A stretch of DNA of 64,000 nt from Oscillospiraceae bacterium (GTDB lineage: Bacteria; Bacillota; Clostridia; Oscillospirales; CAG-272): positions 1 through 64,000 of the forward strand of contig SVRT01000003.1 of NCBI GenBank assembly GCA_015064685.1. The letters are read 5' to 3'. Positions within the stretch are counted from its first letter, which is position 1. Each line of letters starts with the position of its first letter. The notes beneath the pieces were generated by a model. The model was not told where the DNA came from, did not search any database, and saw only the letters and a program-made list of their open reading frames with translations. Below are positions 9,226-20,632 of this stretch, piece after piece. The translations under genes and the position numbers were made by a program.

Positions 9226-9262
9226 CCGCACGGCGATCATCGGTCGCCGTGCGGCTCTTTTT
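9226..9262 (+). terminator. Rho-independent terminator of the Cys/His repeat operon
   Basis: CCGCACGGCGA (9226-9236) pairs with TCGCCGTGCGG (9244-9254), followed by CTCTTTTTCT. It lies 44 bp after the second repeat gene. Confidence 0.9.
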
Positions 9263-9570
9263 CTATTTTTATCTCCACAAGTGATAGATGCTACCCAAAA
9301 AAGGGATTGATGTATAAATCATTGACGCTTCAAGAAAGATGCAAAACCAATCAAAAAACAGAGGACGACTAGTTGCTTGACAATCTTCATGGAGACATTG
9401 GTGAAAAAATGCCTGGCAACATGGGCATTTTAATCGAGGCAATATCTATTGGGAACCAAACTTGAACGTTATGGTGTAAGGATCGAGTTCTAATTAACCG
9501 AAAAGATGTGTTAAAAACATATCGTTTTTCCTTTTAACACAAGGGAAAGAACAGAAAACAAAAAATAACA
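9263..9570. other. Gene-free gap with an orphan terminator-like hairpin
   Basis: No convincing gene. A 30-codon open stretch at 9373-9465 with no ribosome binding site may be a coding remnant. At about 9500-9530 AAAAGATGTGTT pairs imperfectly with AACATATCGTTTT and is followed by T-rich sequence, so something transcribed rightward may end here. Confidence 0.4.
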
Positions 9571-9599
9571 TTGACAAACGCTCAAAATGGTGGTATAAT
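9571..9599 (+). promoter_or_regulatory. Sigma-A promoter of the nucleotide-sugar dehydratase gene
   Basis: TTGACA (9571-9576), 17-bp spacer, TATAAT (9594-9599); both hexamers match consensus exactly. Confidence 0.9.
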
Positions 9600-9663
9600 A
9601 TGTTATATATAGTCGAAAATTCGAATACCTTCCTCACCAAAATCCTTTTAGGGAGTATTAAAA

Positions 9664-11601
9664 ATGAAGATAAAGCAGATCTTTGCGGGAAAATTTCGAC
9701 GTGTGATCCTATTTTTGTTCGATTGCTACGTTTTTGGAATGGTTGCCTGCGCATACTATATATCAGTCGGGCTGTTTAAATCAGGCGTCGCCCTTAATGC
9801 GTCCGAAACGTTTATAAATGCCGCCATTATCCTTGTCGGTATTTTGATCGTTAGACTTTTGATGGGTGTATACAATAGCGTATGGAGATATACGCGTACG
9901 CTCACGTACCTTAAGCTGATATGTGCGGACATTATCGGTACACTTATAACCGCAGTGATAATGTCGTTTACAAATATGTTCATAGGTCTTGAGATCTTTT
10001 TGATCTTAGCACCCATAAACTGTGTCCTTACCCTCGCTTCAAGATACAGTTACAGACTCTTTTACAAGCATTTACACAAAGCACCTACCGAAGAAAGCAA
10101 GAGAATAAACGTTGCTATCGTCGGTGCAGGTCAGCTTGGTGCATTCCTTGCAAACGAACTTCTGTGCAATCATCAGTCGACATACCGTCCTCTCTTCTTT
10201 ATCGATAAGGACGCGCAGAAGATCGGTAATAAAGTTGTCGGACTCAAGGTATATGCAGAGGACGATCATATATTTGATCTTTTGAAGATACACCACGTAA
10301 AAGAGCTTTTCGTCGCAGTGGCAAACCTCGACAACGAGGAGGCGACCCGACTGTTCGAATTTTACAGCAAAGCCAAATGCAAGCTGAAGATTTACGACAT
10401 CCCCGTCAAGGACTTTAACAAAGACGAGGATCCCGACGACAAGCCCAAGGTCATCAGAGACTTCCAGATCGAGGACTTGCTCTTCCGCAAGCCTATGAGA
10501 ATTAACAACGCCGCTACGAGAAGCTACTACTCCGGCAAGACCGTGCTGGTCACCGGCGGTGGCGGATCGATCGGAAGCGAGCTTTGCCGTCAGATCGCCA
10601 AGTGCGCTCCCAAGAAGCTCGTTATCCTTGACATATACGAAAACAATGCCTATGAGATCCAGCAGGAGCTTATCCGTAAATACGGGGCAAAGCTTGATCT
10701 TGCGGTCGAGATTGCATCCGTGCGCGACAGAGACAGGCTTGACGCGATATTCGCTGCATACACACCAGACATCGTATTCCACGCCGCCGCTCACAAGCAC
10801 GTGCCTCTTATGGAGCATAGCGGATGTGAGGCGATAAAGAACAACGTGATGGGTACCTTCAACACCGCCGATATGGCAGAGAAGTACGGTGTTGAAAAGT
10901 TCATCCTCATATCTACCGACAAGGCTGTTAACCCCACGAACATTATGGGCGCATCCAAGAGAATGTGTGAGATGGTCATCCAGTGTCGTACAGACAGCAA
11001 GACGCTCTTTATGGCGGTAAGATTTGGAAACGTTCTCGGATCCAACGGATCGGTAATACCGCTCTTCCGCGAGCAGATAAAGCAGGGCGGTCCCGTAACC
11101 ATTACGGACAAGAGGATCATAAGATACTTTATGACGATTCCCGAAGCGAGCCAGCTCGTTATGCAGGCAGGCTTTATGGCGAAGGACGGAGAGCTCTTCG
11201 TTCTCGATATGGGCAAGCCGGTCAAGATCTACGACCTCGCTTATAATATGATAAGACTCTCCGGATTTACTCCCAACGAGGACATAAAGATCGAGGAGAT
11301 CGGTCTCCGTCCCGGAGAAAAGCTTTACGAGGAGCTTCTTATCAAAACCGAGCATCTTGAGAAGACAGATAACAAAAAGATATTCATAGAGAGAGATACT
11401 CCACTTACAAGAGAACAAGTTCGCGATAAGCTTATTCTTCTTCGCGACGCGGTCGATGCCGCAAAGGGCGAGATCGCTTCTCCTTTAATTAAGGAAGCTA
11501 TGAAAAAAGCCGTTCCCACCTTCGTGGATCCCGAAAAGGTAAACAAGCACGCCGAGAGATCCGAGGAAATGAAGATGACGAACGCTCTGGCACAGCAATA
11601 A
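9664..11601 (+). CDS. Membrane-bound UDP-sugar 4,6-dehydratase/epimerase of polysaccharide synthesis (CapD/FlaA1 type)
   Basis: A 645-residue protein of the CapD/PglF/WbpM class, which converts UDP-GlcNAc to the 4-keto-6-deoxy sugar used for rare sugars in capsule, glycan or flagellin modification. Residues of about 15-125 hold four membrane segments. A first Rossmann domain starts near residue 150 (VAIVGAGQLGAF). The catalytic SDR domain starts at 297 with TGGGGSIGSE, followed by AAHKHVPLME and STDKAVNPTNIMGASK, in which the usual catalytic Tyr is replaced as typical for this class. Full length for the family. Transcribed alone between a consensus promoter and a terminator shared with the convergent gene. 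The exact sugar product cannot be read from sequence. Confidence 0.9.
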   Translation: MKIKQIFAGKFRRVILFLFDCYVFGMVACAYYISVGLFKSGVALNASETFINAAIILVGILIVRLLMGVYNSVWRYTRTLTYLKLICADIIGTLITAVIMSFTNMFIGLEIFLILAPINCVLTLASRYSYRLFYKHLHKAPTEESKRINVAIVGAGQLGAFLANELLCNHQSTYRPLFFIDKDAQKIGNKVVGLKVYAEDDHIFDLLKIHHVKELFVAVANLDNEEATRLFEFYSKAKCKLKIYDIPVKDFNKDEDPDDKPKVIRDFQIEDLLFRKPMRINNAATRSYYSGKTVLVTGGGGSIGSELCRQIAKCAPKKLVILDIYENNAYEIQQELIRKYGAKLDLAVEIASVRDRDRLDAIFAAYTPDIVFHAAAHKHVPLMEHSGCEAIKNNVMGTFNTADMAEKYGVEKFILISTDKAVNPTNIMGASKRMCEMVIQCRTDSKTLFMAVRFGNVLGSNGSVIPLFREQIKQGGPVTITDKRIIRYFMTIPEASQLVMQAGFMAKDGELFVLDMGKPVKIYDLAYNMIRLSGFTPNEDIKIEEIGLRPGEKLYEELLIKTEHLEKTDNKKIFIERDTPLTREQVRDKLILLRDAVDAAKGEIASPLIKEAMKKAVPTFVDPEKVNKHAERSEEMKMTNALAQQ

Positions 11602-11609
11602 ATAAACAA

Positions 11610-11663
11610 AAAACTCCGCTCAGCAGACCTGCTTCAAGCAGATGCGCTAAGCGGAGATTTTTG
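11610..11663. terminator. Bidirectional terminator between convergent genes
   Basis: CTCCGCT (11614-11620) pairs with AGCGGAG (11650-11656) around an inner CTGCTTCAAGCAG hairpin; A-rich on the left, T-rich on the right, so it can serve both flanking genes. Confidence 0.8.
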
Positions 11664-11676
11664 TTTTCGTTAAATA

Positions 11677-12408
11677 TCAATTAAAGGGATCTACGGGCTC
11701 TTTGTCCTCACTCGTATCGGATTGGGTGTTAGTGTCAAAATCGCTTCTCGGCTCGTTCATAGCCTTCAGTGCCATGTAGAAGTTCGCCCTTGATACCTCT
11801 ATATACGGATATACGAAGAAAACTCCAATTCCAAGACACAAAACTCCAACGATCATCCAACCTATAAAGCTGAGATCGAGACAGAAAAGCTGCCAGCGGT
11901 GTCCCTTCATCATTTTTTCGCTTTCCTCAATACACTGCTTCCATTCCTTCGAGGGATCGTCCTGCAATATGTATTGCGCCATTGCATATGAGTACGCCTT
12001 AACTATTCCGGGGATGACGAACAAAAGCCCCCACAGGAAGGTATAGAGAAGGGTTGCAAGATGTACCACCATAGCGCCGAAGAAGTTTTCCTTAAATGCT
12101 ACGAAGAGCTCCGGGATCTCGACATTCTTTTTTCCTCTGACAACGTTCGTACATATCCTGTAAAAGCCGTAAAGCATAGGTCCTGCCAGAACAAGACCCA
12201 CGATTCCAACCGTTGCCGTGCTTGCGTATGAGCTTATGTCGCCTTTGATGAAAAATCCGTCGGAGTCCAGTGTAATCTTCAGCGTCGGCATTGATGCTAT
12301 TGCGCTGCAAATGATATACGCCACCATGACCATTACCCACGTTACACCGAATATTCGGTTTCCAAGCTGGTTTCTGGCATTCGTTTTTAATATTTTGTTA
12401 GGAACCAT
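11677..12408 (-). CDS. DUF975 family integral membrane protein
   Basis: A 243-residue minus-strand protein with about five hydrophobic segments. The N-terminal KTNARNQLGNRIFGVTW segment, a GLVLAGPMLYGFYRI helix, IPGIVKAYSYAMAQYILQDD and the final hydrophobic stretch ending VYPYIEVSRANFY match the DUF975 family of Firmicutes, which has no assigned biochemical role. The last 25 residues are acidic and Ser/Thr-rich. A GGAGGTGCG ribosome binding site precedes the ATG. It is a single-gene unit. Confidence 0.85.
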   Translation of the reverse strand: MVPNKILKTNARNQLGNRIFGVTWVMVMVAYIICSAIASMPTLKITLDSDGFFIKGDISSYASTATVGIVGLVLAGPMLYGFYRICTNVVRGKKNVEIPELFVAFKENFFGAMVVHLATLLYTFLWGLLFVIPGIVKAYSYAMAQYILQDDPSKEWKQCIEESEKMMKGHRWQLFCLDLSFIGWMIVGVLCLGIGVFFVYPYIEVSRANFYMALKAMNEPRSDFDTNTQSDTSEDKEPVDPFN

Positions 12409-12454
12409 AACGCACCTCCGTTGTTTTCATTTAATTATATACGGTAGCTTGATA

Positions 12455-12483
12455 ATTATATCACAAAAAAGCCTTTTTTGCAA
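12455..12483 (-). promoter_or_regulatory. Promoter of the DUF975 gene
   Basis: Read on the minus strand: TTGCAA (12483-12478), 17-bp spacer, TATAAT (12460-12455). Confidence 0.7.
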
Positions 12484-12552
12484 GATTTACCGCCTTTTTT
12501 AGAAAAAAGAAATATTTTATGACAAAAATTTAGATATTTTTTTAAAAACCCC

Positions 12553-12581
12553 TTGACAAGTGGACTTGTTAGTGATATAAT
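12553..12581 (+). promoter_or_regulatory. Sigma-A promoter of rpoBC
   Basis: TTGACA (12553-12558), 17-bp spacer, TATAAT (12576-12581), a perfect match. The leader to the rpoB start is about 125 nt. Confidence 0.9.
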
Positions 12582-12714
12582 TGTAAACTGCATTATAATC
12601 GCTAGCACTGCGGTTTTTTAAGAAAGTGCAGCGATGCGAATATGACAAGATCCGATAAAATATAAGGATTTTGTCCATTCAGTAAAGATTTCATTGAATG
12701 GAGTGATTGATTTA

Positions 12715-15700
12715 ATGGTCAACGTAAAAGAGCAAAAACTCGGAAAAAACACGAGAATGTCCTTTTCCCGTTCCCGCTTCAACCTGGAGCTCCCCAATCT
12801 TGTTGAGGTCCAGACAAAATCGTTCAAGTGGTTCCTCGAGGAAGGACTTATGGAGGTACTCCGTGACGTTTCACCTATCACGGACTACTCGGGCAATCTT
12901 TCAATAGACTTTATTTCCTATTCTATTGATACTCAGCCCAAGTATCCCGTTGAGGAGTGCAAGGAGCGTGACGTAAACTACGCTGCACCTCTCAAGGTAA
13001 ACGTACGTCTCACCAACAAGCAGGCGGGCGACGTTAAGTATTCCGACATCTATCTCGGCGATTTCCCGATAATGACCGATAACGGAACATTCGTTATCAA
13101 CGGCGCAGAGAGAGTTATCGTTTCTCAGCTCGTCCGTTCTCCCGGCATGTACTATTCCAGCGAGGTGGACAAGAGCGGTAAGAAGACTTACGCGGCACAG
13201 GTCATCCCTTACAGAGGTGCTTGGCTTGAGTACGAAAGTGACGTAAACGGCGTTCTCTACGTAAGAATAGATAAAAACCGCAAGCTTCCCTTGACGGTCT
13301 TTGTTCGTGCGCTCGGAATCACCCACAGAGAAGATATATTCAAGATGTTCGGTGAGGATGCCAGACTCGTCGCTACCCTCGAGAAGGATGAGAGCGAGCG
13401 TCTCGCGGATGAGAACGGAACCGATCCTACGGTCGAGTCCCTCAAGGAGATCTACAAGAAGCTCCGTCCCGGAGAGCCTCCGCTCGTTGAGTCCGCTCAG
13501 CAGCTTCTCACAAATCTCTTCTTCGACGCAAAGAGATATGACATCGCTACCGTTGGACGCTACAAGTTCGACGCGAAGATGGCTATACATGACAGAATCG
13601 CAAACCACAAGATAGCAGAGGACGTTGTAAGTCCCCTTACAGGTGAGGTGCTTTATAATGCAGGCACGGTTCTTACCCGTGAGATGGCTCTCAACGTTGA
13701 GCACAATGCTGTTAACGAGGTACTCCTCGAGCTTGAAAACGGCGAGATCATCAAGGTCGTTTCCAACAACACGATCGAGCCCGAGTACATTCTCGGCTTC
13801 GACCTCAAGGATTGCGGCGTGAACGAGAAGGCAAGAACCGCTGTTCTTCTCGACATCGCAGAGCAGTGCGAGGGTGACGTTGACGCTATCAAGGAGATGG
13901 CAAAGGAGAGAATCGCAGAGCTCTGTCCCAAGCACATCACAAAGGACGATATTTTCGCAACAGTCAGCTACATGCTCAACCTCACACACGACGTTGGCAG
14001 CGTAGATGACATCGACCACCTCGGTAACCGTCGCGTTCGTTCCGTGGGCGAGCAGCTCCAGAACCAGATGCGCATCGGCTTCTCGAGAATGGATAAGATT
14101 ATAAAGGAGAGAATGACTACTCAGGACTCTGAGAAGCTCACTCCTCAGGCGCTTATCAATACAAGACCCGTAGCAACTGCTATCCGCGAGTTTTTCGGCT
14201 CCAGCCAGCTCTCTCAGTTCATGGACCAGAACAACCCGCTCGCAGAGCTTACTCACAAGCGCCGTCTTTCCGCGCTCGGTCCCGGAGGTCTTTCACGTGA
14301 CCGCGCTTCCTTCGACGTTCGTGACGTTCACTACACCCACTACGGACGTATGTGTCCTATCGAGACGCCTGAAGGTCCTAACATCGGTCTTATTTCCTAC
14401 CTTACGACCTACGCACGCATCAGCGACTACGGATTTATTGAGGCTCCTTACCGCAAGGTAGAGCATATCACTCTCGCTGACGGCTCGGTTGAGCACAAGG
14501 TAACAGACGAGGTCGTTTATATGACCGCTGATGTTGAGGACAAGTACATCGTTGCTCAGGGTAACGAGCCCCTTGATGAGAACGGACACTTTGTCAATAA
14601 GAGAGTAACCGCCCGCGACAAGACCGAGATCATGGAGGTTGACGCTTCCAAGATCGACTTTATGGACGTATCTCCTAAGATGGTCGTTTCGGTCGCAACC
14701 GCTTGCATCCCCTTCCTTGAGAACGACGATAACTCGAGAGCTCTCATGGGATCGAACATGCAGAAGCAGGCAGTTCCGCTTCTCATCACCGATTCGCCTA
14801 TCGTCGGTACCGGTATGGAGTACAAGGCAGCTGTTGACTCCGGTGTCGTAGTCGTTGCCAAGAATGCCGGTGTTGTTGAGCGAGTTGACGCTAACAGCAT
14901 CACCATCCTCTGTGACGACGGTCATAAGGACACTTACGCTCTTACAAAGTTCAAGAGAAGCAACCAGTCCAACTGCGTAAACCAGAAGCCCATCGTAAAA
15001 AGAGGTCAGACGGTTGCGGCAGGTGAGGTTATTGCCGACGGTCCCGCCACCTACAACGGTGAGATCTCGCTCGGTAAGAACGCGCTTATCGGATTTATGA
15101 CCTGGGAGGGTTATAACTACGAGGACGCTGTCCTTCTTAATGAAAAGCTCGTAAGAGATGACGTTTACACATCTATCCATATAGAAGAATATACACACGA
15201 AGCAAGAGACACCAAGCTCGGTCCGGAAGAGATCACCCGTGAGATCCCCAACGTCGGCGACGACGCGCTCAAGGATCTTAACGCAGAGGGTATCGTCAAG
15301 AAGGGAACCGAGGTAAGAGCCGGTGACATTCTCGTAGGTAAGATCACTCCCAAGGGAGAGACAGAGCTTACCGCAGAGGAGAGACTTCTCCGCGCCATCT
15401 TCGGTGAGAAGGCAAGAGAAGTAAGAGATACCTCTCTCCGCGTTCCTCACGGTGAGAGCGGCGTTGTAGTTGACGTTCGCGTATTCTCTCACGAGGCAGG
15501 CGACGAGCTTCCCGCCGGTGTCAACAAGGTAGTTAAGCTCTACATCGCACAGAAGAGAAAGATCTCTGTCGGAGATAAGATGGCAGGTCGTCACGGTAAC
15601 AAGGGTGTCGTTTCGCGCATCCTTCCTCCCGAGGATATGCCCTTCCTTCCCGACGGTACTCCTCTCGATATCTGTCTTAACCCCCTCGGCGTTCCTTCGC

Positions 15701-16614
15701 GTATGAACATCGGTCAGGTGCTTGAGGTGCATCTCGGAATCGCGGCTAAGAAGCTCGGTTGGAAGATCATGACCCCTGTATTCGACGGTGCTAACGAAAA
15801 GGATATCGCTGAATGCCTCAGAATGGCAGGATACTGCCGCGACCTCTTCCCGAACGAAAACCCCGAGGGCAAGGAGCTCTACGAGGAGATCGTCAAGGAA
15901 GACGGAAACAAGGAATACAGACTTCTCACTCCCGAAGAGAAGGCAGACAAGGAATACTGCGAGAATCTCAGGCTTCAGAAGAAGCTCAAGCTCTTCGACG
16001 GTAAGATGACCGTATACGACGGACGTACGGGCGAGCCCTTCGACAACCCTGTAACCGTAGGTATCATGTACTACTTAAAGCTCCATCACCTCGTAGACGA
16101 TAAGGTACACGCTCGTTCGAACGGTCCTTACTCTCTCGTTACTCAGCAGCCCCTCGGAGGTAAAGCTCAGTTCGGTGGACAGAGATTCGGAGAGATGGAG
16201 GTTTGGGCGCTCGAGGCATACGGTGCTGCTTACACCCTCCAGGAGATCCTTACAGTCAAGTCCGACGATATCAACGGACGCCGCAAGGCATTCGAGGCTA
16301 TCATCAAGGGTCAGAACATTCCTACTCCCGGAGTTCCCGAGTCCTTCAAGGTACTTGTTAAGGAGCTTCAGGCACTCGCTCTCGACATCCGCGTTCTCGA
16401 CAAGAACGGCGAGGAGATCCAGCTCTCAACGCTTTGCAACGAGGATGACGTTCCTCCTTACTCTACAAGAGCTATCGACATTCCCGACTTCTCAAGCTTC
16501 GAATCCGACGAGGAAGAGCTCAAGGATTCCTTCCAGTTTGAGGATGAGAACGGAAACGTTATCGAGGACGAAGAGGAGTTTGACGCATTTGACGACGGCT
16601 CCGACGAGTTTTAA
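12715..16614 (+). CDS. rpoB: RNA polymerase beta subunit
   Basis: A 1299-residue catalytic subunit of bacterial RNA polymerase. ATG at 12715 is chosen over the in-frame TTG at 12694 because GGAGTGA (12700-12706) is correctly placed for it. The N-terminus reads [16 protein letters not shown]; the rifampicin pocket [20 protein letters not shown] followed by [12 protein letters not shown] is the sensitive-type sequence, with only conservative changes (DQNNP, SRDRA). [16 protein letters not shown] and the [20 protein letters not shown] region near the C-terminus are intact. The C-terminal tail is strongly acidic ([14 protein letters not shown]). rpoC follows after 88 bp and no rplJL precedes it. 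Confidence 0.99.
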   Translation: MVNVKEQKLGKNTRMSFSRSRFNLELPNLVEVQTKSFKWFLEEGLMEVLRDVSPITDYSGNLSIDFISYSIDTQPKYPVEECKERDVNYAAPLKVNVRLTNKQAGDVKYSDIYLGDFPIMTDNGTFVINGAERVIVSQLVRSPGMYYSSEVDKSGKKTYAAQVIPYRGAWLEYESDVNGVLYVRIDKNRKLPLTVFVRALGITHREDIFKMFGEDARLVATLEKDESERLADENGTDPTVESLKEIYKKLRPGEPPLVESAQQLLTNLFFDAKRYDIATVGRYKFDAKMAIHDRIANHKIAEDVVSPLTGEVLYNAGTVLTREMALNVEHNAVNEVLLELENGEIIKVVSNNTIEPEYILGFDLKDCGVNEKARTAVLLDIAEQCEGDVDAIKEMAKERIAELCPKHITKDDIFATVSYMLNLTHDVGSVDDIDHLGNRRVRSVGEQLQNQMRIGFSRMDKIIKERMTTQDSEKLTPQALINTRPVATAIREFFGSSQLSQFMDQNNPLAELTHKRRLSALGPGGLSRDRASFDVRDVHYTHYGRMCPIETPEGPNIGLISYLTTYARISDYGFIEAPYRKVEHITLADGSVEHKVTDEVVYMTADVEDKYIVAQGNEPLDENGHFVNKRVTARDKTEIMEVDASKIDFMDVSPKMVVSVATACIPFLENDDNSRALMGSNMQKQAVPLLITDSPIVGTGMEYKAAVDSGVVVVAKNAGVVERVDANSITILCDDGHKDTYALTKFKRSNQSNCVNQKPIVKRGQTVAAGEVIADGPATYNGEISLGKNALIGFMTWEGYNYEDAVLLNEKLVRDDVYTSIHIEEYTHEARDTKLGPEEITREIPNVGDDALKDLNAEGIVKKGTEVRAGDILVGKITPKGETELTAEERLLRAIFGEKAREVRDTSLRVPHGESGVVVDVRVFSHEAGDELPAGVNKVVKLYIAQKRKISVGDKMAGRHGNKGVVSRILPPEDMPFLPDGTPLDICLNPLGVPSRMNIGQVLEVHLGIAAKKLGWKIMTPVFDGANEKDIAECLRMAGYCRDLFPNENPEGKELYEEIVKEDGNKEYRLLTPEEKADKEYCENLRLQKKLKLFDGKMTVYDGRTGEPFDNPVTVGIMYYLKLHHLVDDKVHARSNGPYSLVTQQPLGGKAQFGGQRFGEMEVWALEAYGAAYTLQEILTVKSDDINGRRKAFEAIIKGQNIPTPGVPESFKVLVKELQALALDIRVLDKNGEEIQLSTLCNEDDVPPYSTRAIDIPDFSSFESDEEELKDSFQFEDENGNVIEDEEEFDAFDDGSDEF

Positions 16615-16702
16615 TTAAAAATTGTGTCTTTGGAGCAGGGAGACACATCTCCCTGCTTCAAGTAAAAAATCTATAAATACAGATACAGTTAGGAGAACAG
16701 CT

Positions 16703-19700
16703 GTGGAACATAATGAATTTTCATCTATAAAAATAGGTCTGGCATCTCCGGAAATGATCAGAGATTGGTCTTATGGCGAGGTCACCAAGCCCGAGACCAT
16801 TAACTACAGAACGCTCAGACCCGAGGTAGGCGGTCTTTTCTGCGAGCGTATCTTCGGTCCTACAAAGGACGGAGCTTGCGCGTGCGGAAAATATAAGAAT
16901 TCGCATTCCAAGGAGATCCGCAAGTGCGAAAAGTGCGGCGTTGACGTCACCACCAAGAAGGTAAGACGTGAGAGAATGGGACATATAGAGCTTGCAGCTC
17001 CCGTGTCTCACATCTGGTATTTCAAGACCATTCCCTCAAGAATGGCTCATATACTTGATATGTCGCAGAAGCAGCTTGAGCAGGTACTCTACTTTGCTGA
17101 GAACGTAGTCCTCGATCCCGGATCCACTCCTCTCGTCGCAGGAACCGTACTGACAGAGAAGCAGTATATGGAATACCGCGAGATGTACGAGGATGAGTTC
17201 CGTGTAGGAATGGGTGCCGCTGCGATCAAGGAGCTTCTCTCCAAGATCGATATCGAGGCTCTTTCCGCAGAGATCAAGAACGAGCTTATCACCGCTACGG
17301 GTCAGAAAAAGACCAGACTCATCAAGAGACTCGAGGTAGTTGAGGCATTCAGAAAGTCGGGCAACAAGCTCGAGTGGATGATCCTTGACGTTATCCCCGT
17401 TCTTCCTCCCGACATCCGTCCTATGGTTCAGCTCGACGGTGGAAGATTTGCATCCAGTGACCTCAACGAGCTTTACAGACGCGTTATCTCCAGAAATAAC
17501 CGTCTTAAGAAGCTTCTTGAAATAAAGACCCCTGAGATCGTTATCAGAAACGAGAAGAGAATGCTTCAGGAAGCAGTCGACGCTCTCATCGATAACGGCC
17601 GCAGAGGTAAGCCCGTAACCGGCTCCTCCAACCGCGCATACAAGTCTCTCTCCGAGATGCTCCGCGGTAAGCAGGGTCGTTTCCGTCAGAACCTTCTCGG
17701 TAAGCGTGTCGACTATTCCGGCCGTTCGGTTATCGTCGTAGGTCCTCAGCTCAAGATCTATCAGTGCGGTCTCCCCCGTGAGATGGCTCTCGAGCTATTC
17801 AAGCCCTTCGTTGTTAAGAGACTTGTTGAAATGAGCAAGGCTACAAACATCAAGGACGCTCAGAAAAAGATCGAGAGAGTTCATCCCGACGTCTGGGATG
17901 CACTCGAAAACGTTATAAAGGAGCATCCCGTCCTCCTCAACCGTGCGCCTACGCTTCACCGTCTGTCCATTCAGGCGTTCGAGCCCGTACTTGTTGACGG
18001 ACGCGCGATCAAGCTCCACCCGCTCGTTTGTACCGCATTTAACGCGGACTTCGACGGTGACCAGATGCCTGTCCACGTACCGCTTAGCGCAGAGGCTCAG
18101 GCTGAGGCAAGATTCCTTATGCTCTCGGCTAACAACCTTCTTAAACCCATGGACGGACGTGCAGTTGCAACTCCTACGCAGGATATGATCCTCGGCTCCT
18201 ACTACCTCACAATGAAGAGGGACGGAGAGCCCGGCGAAGGAAAGGCATTCAGAAACTTTGACGAGGCTATTATGGCTTACGAGAACGGTGTTATCGGTCT
18301 CCACGCCAATATCAAGGTTCGTGTTGAAAAAGAGATCGACGGCGTTATGAGAAGCAAGGTCATCGATACCACTCTCGGTCGTCTCATATTCAACAGACCT
18401 CTTCCTCAGGACCTCGGATTCATCGACAGAACGGTTCCCGGAAACGAGTTCGCTCTCGAGATCGATCAGGTCGTAAAGAAGAAGCAGCTCGGTCAGATCA
18501 TCGACTACTGCATCAAGAAGCACGGCAGTGCTATCTGTGCTAACATGCTTGACGAGATCAAGGCTATGGGCTACAAGTACTCCACAAGAGCATCCTTCTC
18601 TATCTCGGTTTACGATATGACTATTCCGGAAGAGAAAAAGCAGTATATCGATCAGGCGCAGAAGGACGTTGATAAGATCTCCAAGTACTTTATGCGAGGC
18701 GAGCTTTCCGAAGAGGAAAGATACAACTCCGTCATCAAGATCTGGAACGAGACCACAGAGAACGTTACCGCGGCTCTTAACGATTCCTTCTCGACCTACA
18801 ACCCGATCAAGATCATGGCAGACTCCGGCGCGCGTGGATCTATGACACAGATGCGTCAGCTTGCAGGTATGCGTGGACTTATGTTCTCCGCAACAGGTAA
18901 GACGATGGAGATCCCGATCAAGTCCAACTTCCGTGAGGGTCTTAACATCACCGAGTACTTTATGGGTGCTCGTTCCTCCCGTAAGTCGCTTTCCGATACC
19001 GCTCTCCGTACCGCAGACTCCGGATACCTCACAAGACGTCTTGTTGACGTTGCCCAGGAGGTCATCATCAGAGAAGAGAAGTGCGATACCACAAAGGGCG
19101 CATGGGTCAACGACATCATGGACGACAAGAACGTTCTTGAGCCTCTCGCGGACAGAATCGTCGGCAGATACACGATGGGTCCCGTTATCCATCCCGAAAC
19201 CGGTGAGGTCATCGTCGAGGACGACGTTATGATCACAGATGAGATGGCTGCCGCTATCACAAAGGCAGGTATCGATAAGGTATATATCAGAACAGTAATT
19301 CAGTGTCATGCAAAGCACGGTATCTGTGCTCACTGCTACGGTGCTGACCTTGCATCCGGTAAGCCCGTTAATATCGGTGAGGCAGTCGGTATCATCGCCG
19401 CACAGTCCATCGGTGAGCCCGGTACACAGCTTACGATGAGAACCTTCCACTCCGGTGGTGTCGCAGGAAGCGATATTACTCAGGGTCTTCCCAGAGTTGA
19501 GGAGCTCTTTGAGGCAAGACAGCCCAAGAAGGCTGCTATTATGGCTGAGACCGCAGGTGTGGTCGAGGTACATCCCGGCGAGGTTCCCGGTATGGTTTCT
19601 CTCGTTATCCGTCCCGACGACGTTCAGGGCGAGTACACGACCCAGGATTACAAGAAGATCGACGTTCCCTACGGAACAAGACTTGCCGTTGCCGACGGCG

Positions 19701-20308
19701 CACACGTTGAGAAGGGTGACGCTCTTACCGAAGGAAGTAAGGCTCCCGCGGATATCATGCGTATTCTCGGTCTTGACGCTGTATACGAGTACGTTATCAA
19801 GGAAACTCAGAAGGTTTACCGTTCTCAGTCCTGTAACGTAAACGATAAGCACATTGAGATCATTGCACGTCAGATGACCAGAAAGATCAGAATCGACGAG
19901 AGCGGCGACACCGATATGCTTATGGGTGAGCTTGTTGACGTAACCGAGTTCGAGGATCAGAACAACCGTGTTCAGGCGAGAATCGCCAACGGCGAGGACA
20001 ACCTCGTTGAGGCAACCGGTGCCCCTGTCCTTCTCGGTATCACCAAGGCTTCTCTCCAGACAGAGTCCTTCCTTTCCGCAGCATCCTTCCAGGAGACCAC
20101 AAAGGTTCTCACCGACGCCGCTATCCGCGGTAAGGTCGACCACCTCCTCGGTCTGAAGGAGAACGTTATCATCGGTAAGCTCATTCCCGCAGGTACGGGT
20201 ATGGGATGCTACCACAACGTTGACGTTGCAAAGGCAGACGAGCCCGAGGGAACAGATCCCAACGGTGATGCGGATATTTCCGCAGAAAACGATACTCAGG
20301 CAGTTTAA
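16703..20308 (+). CDS. rpoC: RNA polymerase beta' subunit
   Basis: A 1201-residue subunit carrying the active-site magnesium loop. The GTG at 16703 is preferred because AGGAGA lies 8 bp upstream and the product then begins [17 protein letters not shown], matching the family; in-frame upstream codons give an unrelated extension. The N-terminal zinc site has two Cys pairs (CACG and CEKC). NADFDGDQM, residues 447-455, holds the catalytic aspartates. The second zinc site near [13 protein letters not shown] and the trigger-loop region with [16 protein letters not shown] are intact. It is co-transcribed with rpoB and closed by a strong terminator. Confidence 0.99.
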   Translation: MEHNEFSSIKIGLASPEMIRDWSYGEVTKPETINYRTLRPEVGGLFCERIFGPTKDGACACGKYKNSHSKEIRKCEKCGVDVTTKKVRRERMGHIELAAPVSHIWYFKTIPSRMAHILDMSQKQLEQVLYFAENVVLDPGSTPLVAGTVLTEKQYMEYREMYEDEFRVGMGAAAIKELLSKIDIEALSAEIKNELITATGQKKTRLIKRLEVVEAFRKSGNKLEWMILDVIPVLPPDIRPMVQLDGGRFASSDLNELYRRVISRNNRLKKLLEIKTPEIVIRNEKRMLQEAVDALIDNGRRGKPVTGSSNRAYKSLSEMLRGKQGRFRQNLLGKRVDYSGRSVIVVGPQLKIYQCGLPREMALELFKPFVVKRLVEMSKATNIKDAQKKIERVHPDVWDALENVIKEHPVLLNRAPTLHRLSIQAFEPVLVDGRAIKLHPLVCTAFNADFDGDQMPVHVPLSAEAQAEARFLMLSANNLLKPMDGRAVATPTQDMILGSYYLTMKRDGEPGEGKAFRNFDEAIMAYENGVIGLHANIKVRVEKEIDGVMRSKVIDTTLGRLIFNRPLPQDLGFIDRTVPGNEFALEIDQVVKKKQLGQIIDYCIKKHGSAICANMLDEIKAMGYKYSTRASFSISVYDMTIPEEKKQYIDQAQKDVDKISKYFMRGELSEEERYNSVIKIWNETTENVTAALNDSFSTYNPIKIMADSGARGSMTQMRQLAGMRGLMFSATGKTMEIPIKSNFREGLNITEYFMGARSSRKSLSDTALRTADSGYLTRRLVDVAQEVIIREEKCDTTKGAWVNDIMDDKNVLEPLADRIVGRYTMGPVIHPETGEVIVEDDVMITDEMAAAITKAGIDKVYIRTVIQCHAKHGICAHCYGADLASGKPVNIGEAVGIIAAQSIGEPGTQLTMRTFHSGGVAGSDITQGLPRVEELFEARQPKKAAIMAETAGVVEVHPGEVPGMVSLVIRPDDVQGEYTTQDYKKIDVPYGTRLAVADGAHVEKGDALTEGSKAPADIMRILGLDAVYEYVIKETQKVYRSQSCNVNDKHIEIIARQMTRKIRIDESGDTDMLMGELVDVTEFEDQNNRVQARIANGEDNLVEATGAPVLLGITKASLQTESFLSAASFQETTKVLTDAAIRGKVDHLLGLKENVIIGKLIPAGTGMGCYHNVDVAKADEPEGTDPNGDADISAENDTQAV

Positions 20309-20324
20309 TACCGCTTGATCAATA

Positions 20325-20369
20325 AAAAACCCTTTTCGGAGATCTAAGGTTCTTCGAAAAGGGTTTTTT
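20325..20369 (+). terminator. Terminator of rpoBC
   Basis: AAAAAACCCTTTTCG pairs with CGAAAAGGGTTTTTT around a 16-nt loop, with a built-in U tract. Confidence 0.92.
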
Positions 20370-20442
20370 GACTAATAAATTATTTTTTGAAAAATTATTT
20401 TTTGTGCAAAACGTAGAAATTTTTCGCTATTTTTATTGACTC

Positions 20443-20471
20443 TTGACAAATTTTCGTGTCAATGCTATAAT
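20443..20471 (+). promoter_or_regulatory. Sigma-A promoter of the rpsL-rpsG-fusA-tuf (str) operon
   Basis: TTGACA (20443-20448), 17-bp spacer, TATAAT (20466-20471). Confidence 0.9.
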
Positions 20472-20476
20472 AAAGT

Positions 20477-20591
20477 GGTGTGCGACCACCCGATAGGGGT
20501 GATTTGCGCCCAAAATTATGTGCATCTTGCCTAAAAGGGCAGGATCGCCTTCACTTTGACAGACACGCATTATCTCTTATGCGTCTGTAAT
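20477..20591 (+). promoter_or_regulatory. Three-hairpin leader of rpsL
   Basis: The roughly 155-nt leader folds into three local hairpins: a long arm built on CCACCC-GATA-GGGGTGA extended by GGTGTGCG/TTTGCGCC; CTTGCC/GGGCAGG around an A-rich loop; and CAGACACGCAT/ATGCGTCTG (one bulged A). The order suggests a conserved r-protein leader. Which protein or signal acts on it is not evident. Confidence 0.5.
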
Positions 20592-20632
20592 ATAAACATT
20601 AAATCTTTAAAGAAGGAGGATAATCAGGAAGA

